NCBI GenBank assembly: GCA_028561875.1
Contig: JAQQTI010000001.1
Span: forward strand, 434,001-498,000
Reading direction: 5' to 3'
Length of the DNA: 64,000 bases
From: Methanomassiliicoccaceae archaeon COG_1
Lineage (GTDB): Archaea; Thermoplasmatota; Thermoplasmata; Methanomassiliicoccales; Methanomethylophilaceae
Each line of letters starts with the position of its first letter. Within the stretch, counting starts at the first letter, position 1. The translations under genes and the position numbers were made by a program. The notes beneath the pieces were generated by a model, which was not told the origin of the DNA, did not search any database, and worked only from the letters and a program-made list of their open reading frames with translations. Positions 8,137 to 16,910 of this stretch are shown piece by piece.

Positions 8137-10053
8137 TCAATCCCATATCCCTTTGGCATCCTCGGCCTTCTCGATGTCATCCAGCAGGAAAAACCTTCCG
8201 CGCAGGGCCTCCGCCATCTCCTTGGGTGCGTCGTTCTTGGTGAACCCGAGTCCTGTGTCGATGACGATCCAGTCGCAGTTGGGGATGTAGATGTCCCGGG
8301 CAATCTCGAGGGACTCCTCGATGGGGTCCCTTCCGGGCTCCAGGGGCTTCGTCCCCTTCCCATCGGTGACCAGCACTATGTGGCACTTCTCGTCGGGGTG
8401 CTTCGTAACGTACGGGCGCATGTACTCATAGACCTTGGTGAGGGCCTCGCTCATCGGCGTGCCAGGTCCGACCTCGATTCCGTCGACCATGGACTCGAGC
8501 TGCTCTACCGCTCTCGTCGGGGCGAGGAGTACGTCTATGCTCTTCTCGTTGAACGTCATCAGTCCGACGCGGTCTCTCTTGACGTAGTGCGTCTCCAGCA
8601 TGGCCTTCATCGCGGCCTTGACCTTGCTTATTCTGTTACGTATGAGCAGCGAGCCACTGGTGTCGAGGACGAAGAAGAAGGTGGTAGATACATTCTTTTG
8701 CCGGACCTTCTCGCGCACGTCTTGCTTCTCAAGTATGACGGCCATGTTCCCGCCCGTCGCGTGTCTGCTTCTCTGGTACGGCGCGGCGGCACGGACGGTA
8801 GCGTCGAAGGCGACGTCGGGGCAGCCGCTCTCGGGTATGCGCGCCTTGATGTACTTCCCTTTGCGGTCGCCGGATTCTACGAACCTTCTCTTGGCGACGT
8901 CGTCGCCGTCGAGGACACCGTTGCTGTCCTCTGACTCGAGGAGGTCGATGGCCTCGAAGGCCTCGCCGACTTTGACGACTACGCCCTCCGTCATGCCGTC
9001 TCCGGCAAGGATGTCCTCGCGGAGGGCCGACAGGTCCCCGCCGCTTCCCTCGACGGCTTCGGCGTTGATCGACGCTCTGATGCTGCCCTCTAGGTTCTGC
9101 CCGCGGTCGTCGTGAAAGAACCTCTTGATGCCACCGAGCGGGTTGTATCCGGTTTCGAGGGCGACGGGTTTCTTCTTTTCAGCCCTTGGCCTGATCGTGC
9201 GGCGATGGTCGAGGCATAGCAGGGCGGCGTACTCCACGTCCGCGTCCGAGGCGCGCCCTCTCCCGTCGAGGGCGGCGAGCGTGACCGCCACCCGCGCGGT
9301 GGAGATGGCGCCCCGGGCTCCTTTCACGCCGAGTAATTTGCAGATCTGTGCGATTGTCTTCAGCCTGGCCTTGGAGATCTTCACCTGCGGCAGGAGCTCC
9401 CTTGCCTTGGCGACCTTCTCGGCGAGCTTCGCATCCTCCTCCGCGAATGCATAGCTTGCCGGCAGGCCGTCGGCGAAGTCCAGATTGCGGCGCGCAACTT
9501 CCGTCCCGCCCGCGATGTCGTCGGGGTCGCGGCGCATAGTGGCGACGATGTCGAAGCAGTCCATGGTACGGGATCCGAGGGTCCTGCGCGAGGAGCTCAT
9601 CGAGGCGATCAGAGTGGTGTCCGACGCGTAAGATGCGGAGATGTTCTCCCTCTCCACGAGCACCCGCCCCTCCATCACGCAGTCTACCAGTGAGGTGAAA
9701 AGGCGGTTGTCGAAGAGGTCGGCGTCATCGACGTACAGGTAGTTCCCGTTGGCGCGTTTAAGCAGGCTGTCGCCCATCTCCACTCTCCCGGTGGAGATCG
9801 CCTTCTCCAGGTCTATGGTGCCGAACAGCATCTCCTCGGTGACGTTGAGCGGGACGTTGACGACCTCTCTCCCCGGGTCGACACCGGGCATGGCGCGGGC
9901 GAGCACGGTCTTAGCCGTACCAGAGGCACCTCTGACCATCACCGCCTTTATCGCCGGATTGGAGGCGGCGCAAAGCAGGGCGGTCTTCGCCGCCCCGTTC
10001 CCGTAGACTGCGGAGAAAGGGAAGCGCGGAGGCCTCGGAACTTCTTCAGGCAT
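8137..10053 (-). CDS. Magnesium/cobalt-chelatase ChlD-like subunit (AAA-like + VWA)
   Basis: A 638-residue protein. It has an N-terminal AAA-type module with GASGTAKT (residues 42-49), a linker, and a C-terminal von Willebrand A domain with the MIDAS motif DTSGS (464-468) and VLVTDGKGT near 561. This is the ChlD/BchD layout of class I chelatases. It is paired with the ChlI-like gene upstream. Methanogens need Ni (F430) and Co (corrinoid) insertion, but no large CobN/ChlH subunit is in the window. The metal and tetrapyrrole are therefore not determined. Confidence 0.85.
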   Translation of the reverse strand: MPEEVPRPPRFPFSAVYGNGAAKTALLCAASNPAIKAVMVRGASGTAKTVLARAMPGVDPGREVVNVPLNVTEEMLFGTIDLEKAISTGRVEMGDSLLKRANGNYLYVDDADLFDNRLFTSLVDCVMEGRVLVERENISASYASDTTLIASMSSSRRTLGSRTMDCFDIVATMRRDPDDIAGGTEVARRNLDFADGLPASYAFAEEDAKLAEKVAKARELLPQVKISKARLKTIAQICKLLGVKGARGAISTARVAVTLAALDGRGRASDADVEYAALLCLDHRRTIRPRAEKKKPVALETGYNPLGGIKRFFHDDRGQNLEGSIRASINAEAVEGSGGDLSALREDILAGDGMTEGVVVKVGEAFEAIDLLESEDSNGVLDGDDVAKRRFVESGDRKGKYIKARIPESGCPDVAFDATVRAAAPYQRSRHATGGNMAVILEKQDVREKVRQKNVSTTFFFVLDTSGSLLIRNRISKVKAAMKAMLETHYVKRDRVGLMTFNEKSIDVLLAPTRAVEQLESMVDGIEVGPGTPMSEALTKVYEYMRPYVTKHPDEKCHIVLVTDGKGTKPLEPGRDPIEESLEIARDIYIPNCDWIVIDTGLGFTKNDAPKEMAEALRGRFFLLDDIEKAEDAKGIWD

Positions 10054-11063
10054 TCGAAGACTCCGCTCTCGTCGAAGGTGGATTTGTCGAACGGGCGCTT
10101 CTTCACGCGGTGGGCGAGGACCAGCGGAGCGACATCGAGCATGTCTTGCTTGGAGATCGCGGCCTTCCCATCGAGGGCGGCGTTCGCTCTCGCGGCGCGG
10201 ATCATCGTGATGTCCGCCCGGTGCCCTTCCATTCTATATTTCATGGAGATGGTGGCGGCCATCTCCACCGCGGTGTCGTCGGCGGGGATTGATCTCAGCA
10301 TGCTCCGGGCACTCACGATTTTCTCGGTGAGCCCCTCGAGCTCCTCCCTGCACCCGGCGACGTAGCCCTCCGGGTCATTCTCGAACTCGATTCTGCGACG
10401 GACGACCTCCATCCTCGTGGAGATCTCCTCCTCGCCTTCGACTTCGACGGAGAGGCCGAACCTGTCGAGCAGCTGCGGCCGGAGGCTGCCCTCCTCGGGG
10501 TTCATCGTCCCGACGAGCACGAACCGCGCCGGGTGCGAGAACGAGACCCCCTCCCTCTCCACGTAGTTCACGCCCATGGCGGCGGAGTCGAGGAGGAGGT
10601 CGATGATATGGTCGTCGAGGAGGTTTATCTCGTCGACGTACAGGATGTTCCCGTTGGCAGAGGAGAGCACACCTGGCTCAAACTTCTTCTCCCCGGTCTT
10701 GAGGACGTACTCGAGATCGAGTGTCCCCGAGACCCTGTCCTCGGTGGCGTTGAGTGGGAGCTCGACCACCCTCATCGGGACGGTCTCCGTCTCGAGCTTC
10801 CCAGCCTTCGTGAGTTTTCCGAGGCAATCGGCGCAGAGCCTCTGCGGGTAGTGCGGGTCGCAGTGATAGACGCACCCCTTCACGGCATCCCTCGCAGGCA
10901 GGAACTGGGCCATGGAACGGACGGCGGTGGATTTCGCCGTTCCCTTTTCCCCCTTGATGAGAACACCCCCGATCCCCGGGTCGACGACGTTGAGCAGCAG
11001 GGCCCTCTTCATTCTATCTTGCTTCACGATTCTGGTGAACGGGAACACTGTCGATCCTTCCAT
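9948..11063 (-). CDS. Magnesium/cobalt-chelatase ChlI-like AAA ATPase
   Basis: A 371-residue AAA+ ATPase. Walker A is GEKGTAKS (38-45), Walker B is NILYVDEINLLDD, and the sensor region reads VGTMNPEEGSLRPQLLDRFGL, all matching ChlI/BchI. It drives metal insertion together with the D subunit. The 3' end overlaps the start of the D subunit by 106 bp, unusually long, because the last ~35 residues read through the D-subunit N-terminus in another frame. A TATA element (TTTATAT) lies near 11120-11128, and GGAGAT lies just before the ATG. Confidence 0.87.
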   Translation of the reverse strand: MEGSTVFPFTRIVKQDRMKRALLLNVVDPGIGGVLIKGEKGTAKSTAVRSMAQFLPARDAVKGCVYHCDPHYPQRLCADCLGKLTKAGKLETETVPMRVVELPLNATEDRVSGTLDLEYVLKTGEKKFEPGVLSSANGNILYVDEINLLDDHIIDLLLDSAAMGVNYVEREGVSFSHPARFVLVGTMNPEEGSLRPQLLDRFGLSVEVEGEEEISTRMEVVRRRIEFENDPEGYVAGCREELEGLTEKIVSARSMLRSIPADDTAVEMAATISMKYRMEGHRADITMIRAARANAALDGKAAISKQDMLDVAPLVLAHRVKKRPFDKSTFDESGVFECLKKFRGLRASLSPQSTGTGRRRPPCFAPPPIRR

Positions 11064-11347
11064 TGCGATATCTCCAGACTCCCCGGGGCGGGGGTTCTAG
11101 GGTTTGTAGCCCTGATTCCATATAAATAATGGCCGTTAGTGGACGTATTCCGTTCCATACGGGACTGAACCGCATTCCCCTCTAGTCGCGTTCACGACCA
11201 TTTCTGCTGCAAGCGATGGCTTCAGATTTCATCGGAAGCGGGGCAGAAGCGGGGGCGGCGCATACCCCGGGCGCGACCGGAGAGTGCGCTAACGCGGAAG
11301 CCGCCGGATTCGCGCATGGACAGAGACGGCGTCGGAACGAAACGAAG

Positions 11348-11420
11348 TGCAACCGCCGGGATTCGAACCCGAGTAGCAAGCTTGGAAGGCTTGAATCCTG
11401 ACCAGCTAGATTACGGTTGC
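11348..11420 (-). tRNA. tRNA-Gly (UCC anticodon)
   Basis: Reads on the minus strand as a 73-nt cloverleaf. The acceptor stem GCAACCG pairs with CGGTTGC and the discriminator is A. The anticodon stem CAAGC/GCTTG closes the loop CTTCCAA, with anticodon TCC. The T-loop is GGTTCGAATCC. No intron is seen and CCA is not encoded. A TATA-like GTTATATAGG (11446-11455) sits about 30 bp upstream. Confidence 0.93.
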
Positions 11421-11445
11421 AACGAGGCCTCGGTACTTTAATGGC

Positions 11446-11455
11446 CTATATAACG
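11446..11455 (-). promoter_or_regulatory. TATA box for tRNA-Gly
   Basis: GTTATATAGG on the minus strand about 25-35 bp before the tRNA 5' end. Confidence 0.5.
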
Positions 11456-11648
11456 ATTTCAGGAAAGCGCGAGGCCCAGGGTCGAGGCCTCTGTTGCGTA
11501 CCCCTGGAGGCCCGTACGGCGGGCTCCGAACGGGCGTCGTCGCGCTTCGGTCATTCCGCAGACTTTGCCAACCAGTCGAAGCATCGGCAACATGCGTCCG
11601 TCCGACCCCGCAAATGCTATTATCCAATCGGGCGATGACGAGTCCGTA

Positions 11649-14600
11649 ATGTCAGAAAGGCCCGTCTTTGGGAGCAAATTCGAGACAGACTTGTGGATTC
11701 AGGCGAACAAGTTGACCAATCAGAAAGATGGCGGCAAGGCCGTCCTCGATCTGGTCAACAAGGCCGTCTCACGTGGAGGCACCATGCATTCCGCCGTTCT
11801 GTGCGAGCTCATCGACCGCGTCGCCGAGGTGTCCGCGCCGGGGTGGCAGTCCGCCGTGGCGAGGCTGACCGCTCTCAAGCGCCCGGAGGACACCCGTCCG
11901 GTGCTCAAAGCGGCCTCGATGCTGGCCATACACGGCTTTACCGCGGAGGCGCAGAAGTACCTCGACGGAATCCAGGGCGGGGCAGACCTGCCGATGTACT
12001 ATCTCGTCAGGGGCGAGGTGGAGGCGGCCTCCGGGAAGAAGGCCGAGGCGATATCCGATCTCAAGGCGTCGCAGAAAAGTGACCCTCTGAACCCGCATGT
12101 GTACCTCCTCCTCGCCGAACTAGAGCCATCCGTGGACTGGTCGAGTGTCGAGGCCTGCGAGAGGATGTCCCGGGGGATGGACTACCTCGATCCGTCGGAG
12201 GGCCGTAACACCCCCGAGTATTCGCTTTATAAGATTTACAAGGAATGGTACATGGGGAGTCGCGACAACGCCACCCGCATGCTCATCTCCTCTCCGAGCT
12301 ACAAGTCCAAGAAGCCGGAGTTCTGCCTCCTGTCGGCTAGGATGTCCCGTGACGAGGGCGACTGGCACTCGGCGCAAATGATGTATGAGGAGGCCGCCGC
12401 CGGATTCGGCGACAGCGTATCCGTCCTCTGCGAGGCGGGGAGGGCGTACCTCCTCGGCGGGGACTACGAGTCAGCCCTCTCGAAATACCGCAGCGCGGAG
12501 GCCTTTGACCAGGGCTCGCCGGTCGTGCTCCGCGGGCTGATCGAATCTTACCTCCGCCTCGGCCGCTCCGGGGAGGCGATGCAGATCATCAACGAGCACC
12601 TCGACTCGGAGATGGCGGGGTACGAGGACTACGTCCTCGCCGCTACCGAGCTCATACGCATCGGGCATGTGCACGAGGCGACGGAGCTCGCTAACAGGGT
12701 GCTCGTCGCTTACCCTGGGGATGCCACCGCCTGCATCGTCCTCTCGAAGGCGGCGGTCGCCGAGGGCAACATGAAGGCTGCCGAGGATGCGGCCACCGCC
12801 GCGGTGCACTCCAATCGCGGTAACCCAGACGCCCTCGCGCAGCTGTCGAGGGTGTACCTTGCCATGAGGGAGACCGGCAAGGCGGTGCGCTTCGGGCGGA
12901 AGGCCGTCAAGGCTGACGAGGGCAGCATCCCTGCGCTGCTCTCCCTTGTGGAGGCGTACATGGAGACCGGGGACAGGTACGAGGCCGCCGAGCTCTGCAA
13001 GAAGGTCGTCAGCATCGACCCCGCGAACTCCGAGGCGTCAGAGGTCCTCGCGAGGCTGCAGATCCCCCGCGTCGGGACAGATGGAGGCCGTCCGCTCCCC
13101 ATCGTCACCGGCGCAGACGATTTCATCCGCCTCCTCGGCTCCCTGCTTTCCGAGTCCAACTACAGGGAGGCTGCGCGGCTGTGCGGGGAGAACCAGGAGA
13201 AGTTCGGGAGTCTCGCCGCCGTGAGGAGGCTCAGGGGGAACGCGGAGTACGCCCTCGGGGAGTACCTAAAGGCCTCCGCGTCGTTCGCGGCCGCCGCCGA
13301 GCTCATGCCGGACAGTGCCGCTGTATGGCATTCCAAAGGGATGGCCGACGAGGCCCTAGGGGATATGGACTCCGCAGAGGACGCCTACAACGAGGCCGTC
13401 CTTCTCGACATGAACAATCCCGACTATTGGGCCTCCAAGGGCTCTGCCCAGGAGAAGAACGGCGACCTCAAGGGTGCGGTGGAGTCCTACAACCGTGCCA
13501 TAGAGCTCAACCCCGCCTCCGCTTACCCCCTCGTGAGGAAGGCGGTCGTCCTCTCGAACTCCGGTCGCTACTCCGAGGCCCTCAATTTCATGGACCTCGC
13601 CGAGGTCACTGAGCCCGGCAGCGAGTCCGTGATGAAGGTACGCATGAGGATTTGCCTCGCGGCTGGGAGATACAACGACGTTATCTATGTCGGCAAGAAG
13701 CTGATGAAGAAGGGGAAGGCCGACCCCGAGACGGTGTCGATCGTCATCCGTGCTGACATGGGAATCGGTGATACCGCGTCGGCAAAGAAGACCATCGAAT
13801 CCGCCTTGCAGAAGGACCCCAATTCCCTCGACCTCCTCCTCGTGGCGAGGGACCTCGGTACGGCCATGGGTGATGCTGAGTCGGTGATCACCATATGCAG
13901 AATGATCCTCAAGCAGTCCCCGGAGGACAGGGAGACCAAGAAGCGCCTCGCGGATGCGCTGTTCAAGGCGGGTCGCGGCGAGGAGGCAACTCTGGTCTAT
14001 TCTGGAATAGAGAAGTCGGAGGGCCCCGTCTCGAAGGCGCAGACGAAGGAGGACGCGAAGGCCGCTATCGGCATCGCGAAGTCTCTGCTGCAGGCGGGCG
14101 ACGTGTCCGGCGCCGGGAGGATGGCCGACCGTGCTCTCGCCGCCGACCCGGACAATCCCGAGTACATACTGTTCAGGACGGAGGTCTACCGCCGTGCGGG
14201 CGATTCCACCATTGCCGGCGCGTTCCTCGCTAAGAGCATACAGAAGCACCCCGAGGAGGCCCGCCTATACGAGGCCTCCGGCGACATCAATGTGCAGGCG
14301 AAGGACTACGAGGCTGCGGTCTCCGACTACGGGGAAGCCGTCGTACACGGACTGAAAACCGCCGATGTCTATCTCAAGTTAGGGAGGGCGCAGGAGGCGT
14401 CCGGGGATATATCGTCGGCAATCGAGAGCTACTCTTCGTCGGTCATGCTCAACCCGAAGGATGCCCTCGCCTGCCGGCGCCTCGCCGCGCTGCAGCTCAG
14501 GGCGCACGACGAGGAGGGGGCCATAAGGGCCATCGAGATGTCGATAGCCGCCAAGCCCACCGCCGGGGCATACGCCATACTGGCCTCGGTGTACCAATCT

Positions 14601-15335
14601 CGGAAGGATAGGGACGGGGTGTACGGCGCCTACCGCGGTTTTGTCCGCTACGATGATGCTACTGACGAGGACACCGCGCGGATGACAACCGCTCTCAACA
14701 GCGTCGGGCTTCGCAAGGAGGCCAACGCTCTCAAGGGATGGGTGGATGCGGGTGATGCCGAACCCTCCGCTGACGTACCATCGGCGGTCAAAAGGTGCGC
14801 CGAGCGCATCATGCGCCGGGCCTACATGCTTGGATCCGATGTCGGCGACCCGGACCTGATGAGCTCCATGGGCCTTGACGACGAGACAGTCCGCCAGGCG
14901 GTCGCCTATCTCAGGGACATCCCCGACTACGGAGAGGTAATCCCCGGCACTCCGGAATACCAAAAGCTCGAGACCCTCTCGTACAACGCCGTGCGCAGGG
15001 CGAAGGTGAAGGACATAGAACTGATGACCGTCGACACCGCCTACGTCGCCGCGGGGTCGAAGGACGCCGACGAGGCGAAGCTCCTGCTCTCTTATATCCG
15101 CAGCGCGAGGACGTCCCGTCTGCCGAGAGAGATACCCGATACGTACAGGCAGATGGCCGCGGTGGTCTCGAAGCAGGACCCTCTCGAGGACATCATGATG
15201 GATTTCAAGGTGGGGGCGTTCGCCGCTCGTATGATAAAATCGCTTGCTCAACGAGGGCAAGCCAGAATCCCATGCTCGGATTTCTCCTCGCCGTTCGGCG
15301 GAGTCCTCGGTAATCCGTCATCTCGGACTTCATGA
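11649..15335 (+). CDS. Very large tetratricopeptide-repeat protein
   Basis: About 1,228 residues of almost continuous TPR-type helix pairs. Recurrent units include 'AEDAYNEAVLLDMNNPDYWASKG' type segments and AVESYNRAIELNPASAYPL. TPR solenoids are protein-interaction scaffolds, and no enzymatic domain or signal peptide is evident, so it is probably cytosolic. I choose the ATG at 11649 because a weak TATA-like CTATTAT lies 26-32 bp upstream; in-frame starts at 11565 and 11592 precede it. The 3' end overlaps the convergent truD gene by 131 bp, so the last ~40 residues are antisense to truD and may not be ancestral. Confidence 0.8.
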   Translation: MSERPVFGSKFETDLWIQANKLTNQKDGGKAVLDLVNKAVSRGGTMHSAVLCELIDRVAEVSAPGWQSAVARLTALKRPEDTRPVLKAASMLAIHGFTAEAQKYLDGIQGGADLPMYYLVRGEVEAASGKKAEAISDLKASQKSDPLNPHVYLLLAELEPSVDWSSVEACERMSRGMDYLDPSEGRNTPEYSLYKIYKEWYMGSRDNATRMLISSPSYKSKKPEFCLLSARMSRDEGDWHSAQMMYEEAAAGFGDSVSVLCEAGRAYLLGGDYESALSKYRSAEAFDQGSPVVLRGLIESYLRLGRSGEAMQIINEHLDSEMAGYEDYVLAATELIRIGHVHEATELANRVLVAYPGDATACIVLSKAAVAEGNMKAAEDAATAAVHSNRGNPDALAQLSRVYLAMRETGKAVRFGRKAVKADEGSIPALLSLVEAYMETGDRYEAAELCKKVVSIDPANSEASEVLARLQIPRVGTDGGRPLPIVTGADDFIRLLGSLLSESNYREAARLCGENQEKFGSLAAVRRLRGNAEYALGEYLKASASFAAAAELMPDSAAVWHSKGMADEALGDMDSAEDAYNEAVLLDMNNPDYWASKGSAQEKNGDLKGAVESYNRAIELNPASAYPLVRKAVVLSNSGRYSEALNFMDLAEVTEPGSESVMKVRMRICLAAGRYNDVIYVGKKLMKKGKADPETVSIVIRADMGIGDTASAKKTIESALQKDPNSLDLLLVARDLGTAMGDAESVITICRMILKQSPEDRETKKRLADALFKAGRGEEATLVYSGIEKSEGPVSKAQTKEDAKAAIGIAKSLLQAGDVSGAGRMADRALAADPDNPEYILFRTEVYRRAGDSTIAGAFLAKSIQKHPEEARLYEASGDINVQAKDYEAAVSDYGEAVVHGLKTADVYLKLGRAQEASGDISSAIESYSSSVMLNPKDALACRRLAALQLRAHDEEGAIRAIEMSIAAKPTAGAYAILASVYQSRKDRDGVYGAYRGFVRYDDATDEDTARMTTALNSVGLRKEANALKGWVDAGDAEPSADVPSAVKRCAERIMRRAYMLGSDVGDPDLMSSMGLDDETVRQAVAYLRDIPDYGEVIPGTPEYQKLETLSYNAVRRAKVKDIELMTVDTAYVAAGSKDADEAKLLLSYIRSARTSRLPREIPDTYRQMAAVVSKQDPLEDIMMDFKVGAFAARMIKSLAQRGQARIPCSDFSSPFGGVLGNPSSRTS

Positions 15336-16617
15336 ACTCGCGCATGAGGCAGGTGGCGTAGTTGCCCTTGGGCAGAGAGAACGACACGTCGTAGCCGTTC
15401 TCTCCGACGTGGTAGGCGAGGTTGCCGACCGGACAGAGGACCTCCCTGCGGTCGCCCTCCGAGCTGCAGTGTGGCAGGCCTGGGATGATGAAGTCCCTTC
15501 CCTCGACGCCCGCTCTTCCGACGACACCCCTCTCGACCTCACCCGGCTCGCCCTCCGCGAAGGCGCTCTTGCTGCCGTAGAGCACGACGGTGACGAACGC
15601 CTTCCCCGCCACAATCTGCCGGTTCACGAGGTCGACGTTCCTATCGGTCACCAATACCTGGTCTCCGTGGTTCGGGGAGCCGTCGGTGGACCTGGGGACC
15701 ACGACGTCGCCGACCAACGCTCTGTTCAGTGGGAGGCCCCTGCGTATCCTCTCACTCAGCATGAGGTTGAAGAGATATGATTGGTATGCGTGCACGAGCA
15801 TCATCTGCAGGTTGCGTGGGAGCGCCCCGATTGCCCCGACCCAGTCGCCCGGGTTCTCGGCGAGGTACGAAACGATCGACGCCTCGAAACCCATGCTCTT
15901 CGGCATGTCCCTCAGGAGGGACGGCCAATCGCTGCTCTCGGCGAGTTTGGCCCTCATCACCGCCGCCTCTCCGTCCCTGCTCTCCTCCTTCGATGGGGTG
16001 CAGACGTAGCACCTAACCGCACCCTCGATGTCCCCTCTCACGAGGAGCTCGCCGACCCTGTGCGTTATCGGTCTCATTACGCCGAATCTCTGTACCCCGA
16101 AGTAGTTAGGGAAACCGCCGGCGCGACCTATGTCAGCGGAGACGCTCTCGAGGGTCTCTCCGATGCGGCCCGGATCGGCCTCGCATTCGGTCACTCTTAT
16201 GGTGAACCTGTTGCCGGTCAGATCGCCGATGCTCATGCCCCTGCCGGCGGTGTAGGCGATCTCTATCCACAGATCCTGCAACGAGACCTTTTCCAATTGG
16301 GACGGCGGGCACATGAACGACATCAGCTGCGTCGTCACGGCGCGCTTGTCCTTCGTTCCCGCGAACCCGATGCGGTCGCGAGAGATGCCCATCTGCCGGG
16401 AGAGCATGCGCACCATGCGGTTGGTCTCCCAGTTGCGGGCGGTGACCTTTGCGATGGTGTATCTTCCTCCTTCCTTCGGATCGGGTCCGGCGGAGACCTC
16501 CTCGACGACGAAGTCCTCCGGCCTCGCTTTCAGCCTCCCGCCGGTGCCATCGGCTTCGCTGAGGTAGTACAGCATGCCGAGGTCCGCTTCCGCGGTACGG
16601 CACTCCTTGAAGGCCAT
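15205..16617 (-). CDS. truD: tRNA pseudouridine synthase TruD
   Basis: Makes pseudouridine 13 in tRNA. The protein has 470 residues. The signature FAGTKDKRAVTTQ spans 85-97 with catalytic Asp90, and NYFGVQRFG and AYQSYLFN are also present. It follows rpoL with a four-base gap, so it lies in the rpoL operon. The C-terminus is antisense to the end of the TPR gene. Confidence 0.95.
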   Translation of the reverse strand: MAFKECRTAEADLGMLYYLSEADGTGGRLKARPEDFVVEEVSAGPDPKEGGRYTIAKVTARNWETNRMVRMLSRQMGISRDRIGFAGTKDKRAVTTQLMSFMCPPSQLEKVSLQDLWIEIAYTAGRGMSIGDLTGNRFTIRVTECEADPGRIGETLESVSADIGRAGGFPNYFGVQRFGVMRPITHRVGELLVRGDIEGAVRCYVCTPSKEESRDGEAAVMRAKLAESSDWPSLLRDMPKSMGFEASIVSYLAENPGDWVGAIGALPRNLQMMLVHAYQSYLFNLMLSERIRRGLPLNRALVGDVVVPRSTDGSPNHGDQVLVTDRNVDLVNRQIVAGKAFVTVVLYGSKSAFAEGEPGEVERGVVGRAGVEGRDFIIPGLPHCSSEGDRREVLCPVGNLAYHVGENGYDVSFSLPKGNYATCLMREFMKSEMTDYRGLRRTARRNPSMGFWLALVEQAILSYERRTPPP

Positions 16618-16621
16618 CCCC

Positions 16622-16876
16622 TCACTCGGAGACTGCCGAGAAGTACTTGCTGACGGCTTTGGAGGCCTTCTTTATGGCGTCGCGGGGGCTGCCCTTTGAT
16701 ACCCTGACCTCGAAGAACGGATCGTCCAGGTACGGGTGCTCTTCGATGTACCTCGCGAAAACCACGTTCCCGTCGGCGTTGAGCTCCTGGATGATGGGCT
16801 CGATAATCGTCGTGCTGGGGTCCTTCAGGCCGAGTCTGAGGAGTCCGTCCGTCTCTTCCACAACGTAGGCGCGCAT
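16622..16876 (-). CDS. rpoL: RNA polymerase subunit L (Rpo11)
   Basis: A small subunit (84 residues) that pairs with subunit D in the archaeal polymerase assembly platform. The segment GNVVFARYIEEHPYLDDPFFEVRV followed by DAIKKASKAVSKYF matches the RpoL family, and the length is normal. A TATA element (ATTTAAAATA, complement of 16897-16906) lies about 26 bp before the ATG, implying a leaderless message shared with truD. Confidence 0.87.
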   Translation of the reverse strand: MRAYVVEETDGLLRLGLKDPSTTIIEPIIQELNADGNVVFARYIEEHPYLDDPFFEVRVSKGSPRDAIKKASKAVSKYFSAVSE

Positions 16877-16910
16877 ATGAGCGCACCATCGTGCGGTATT
16901 TTAAATAACT

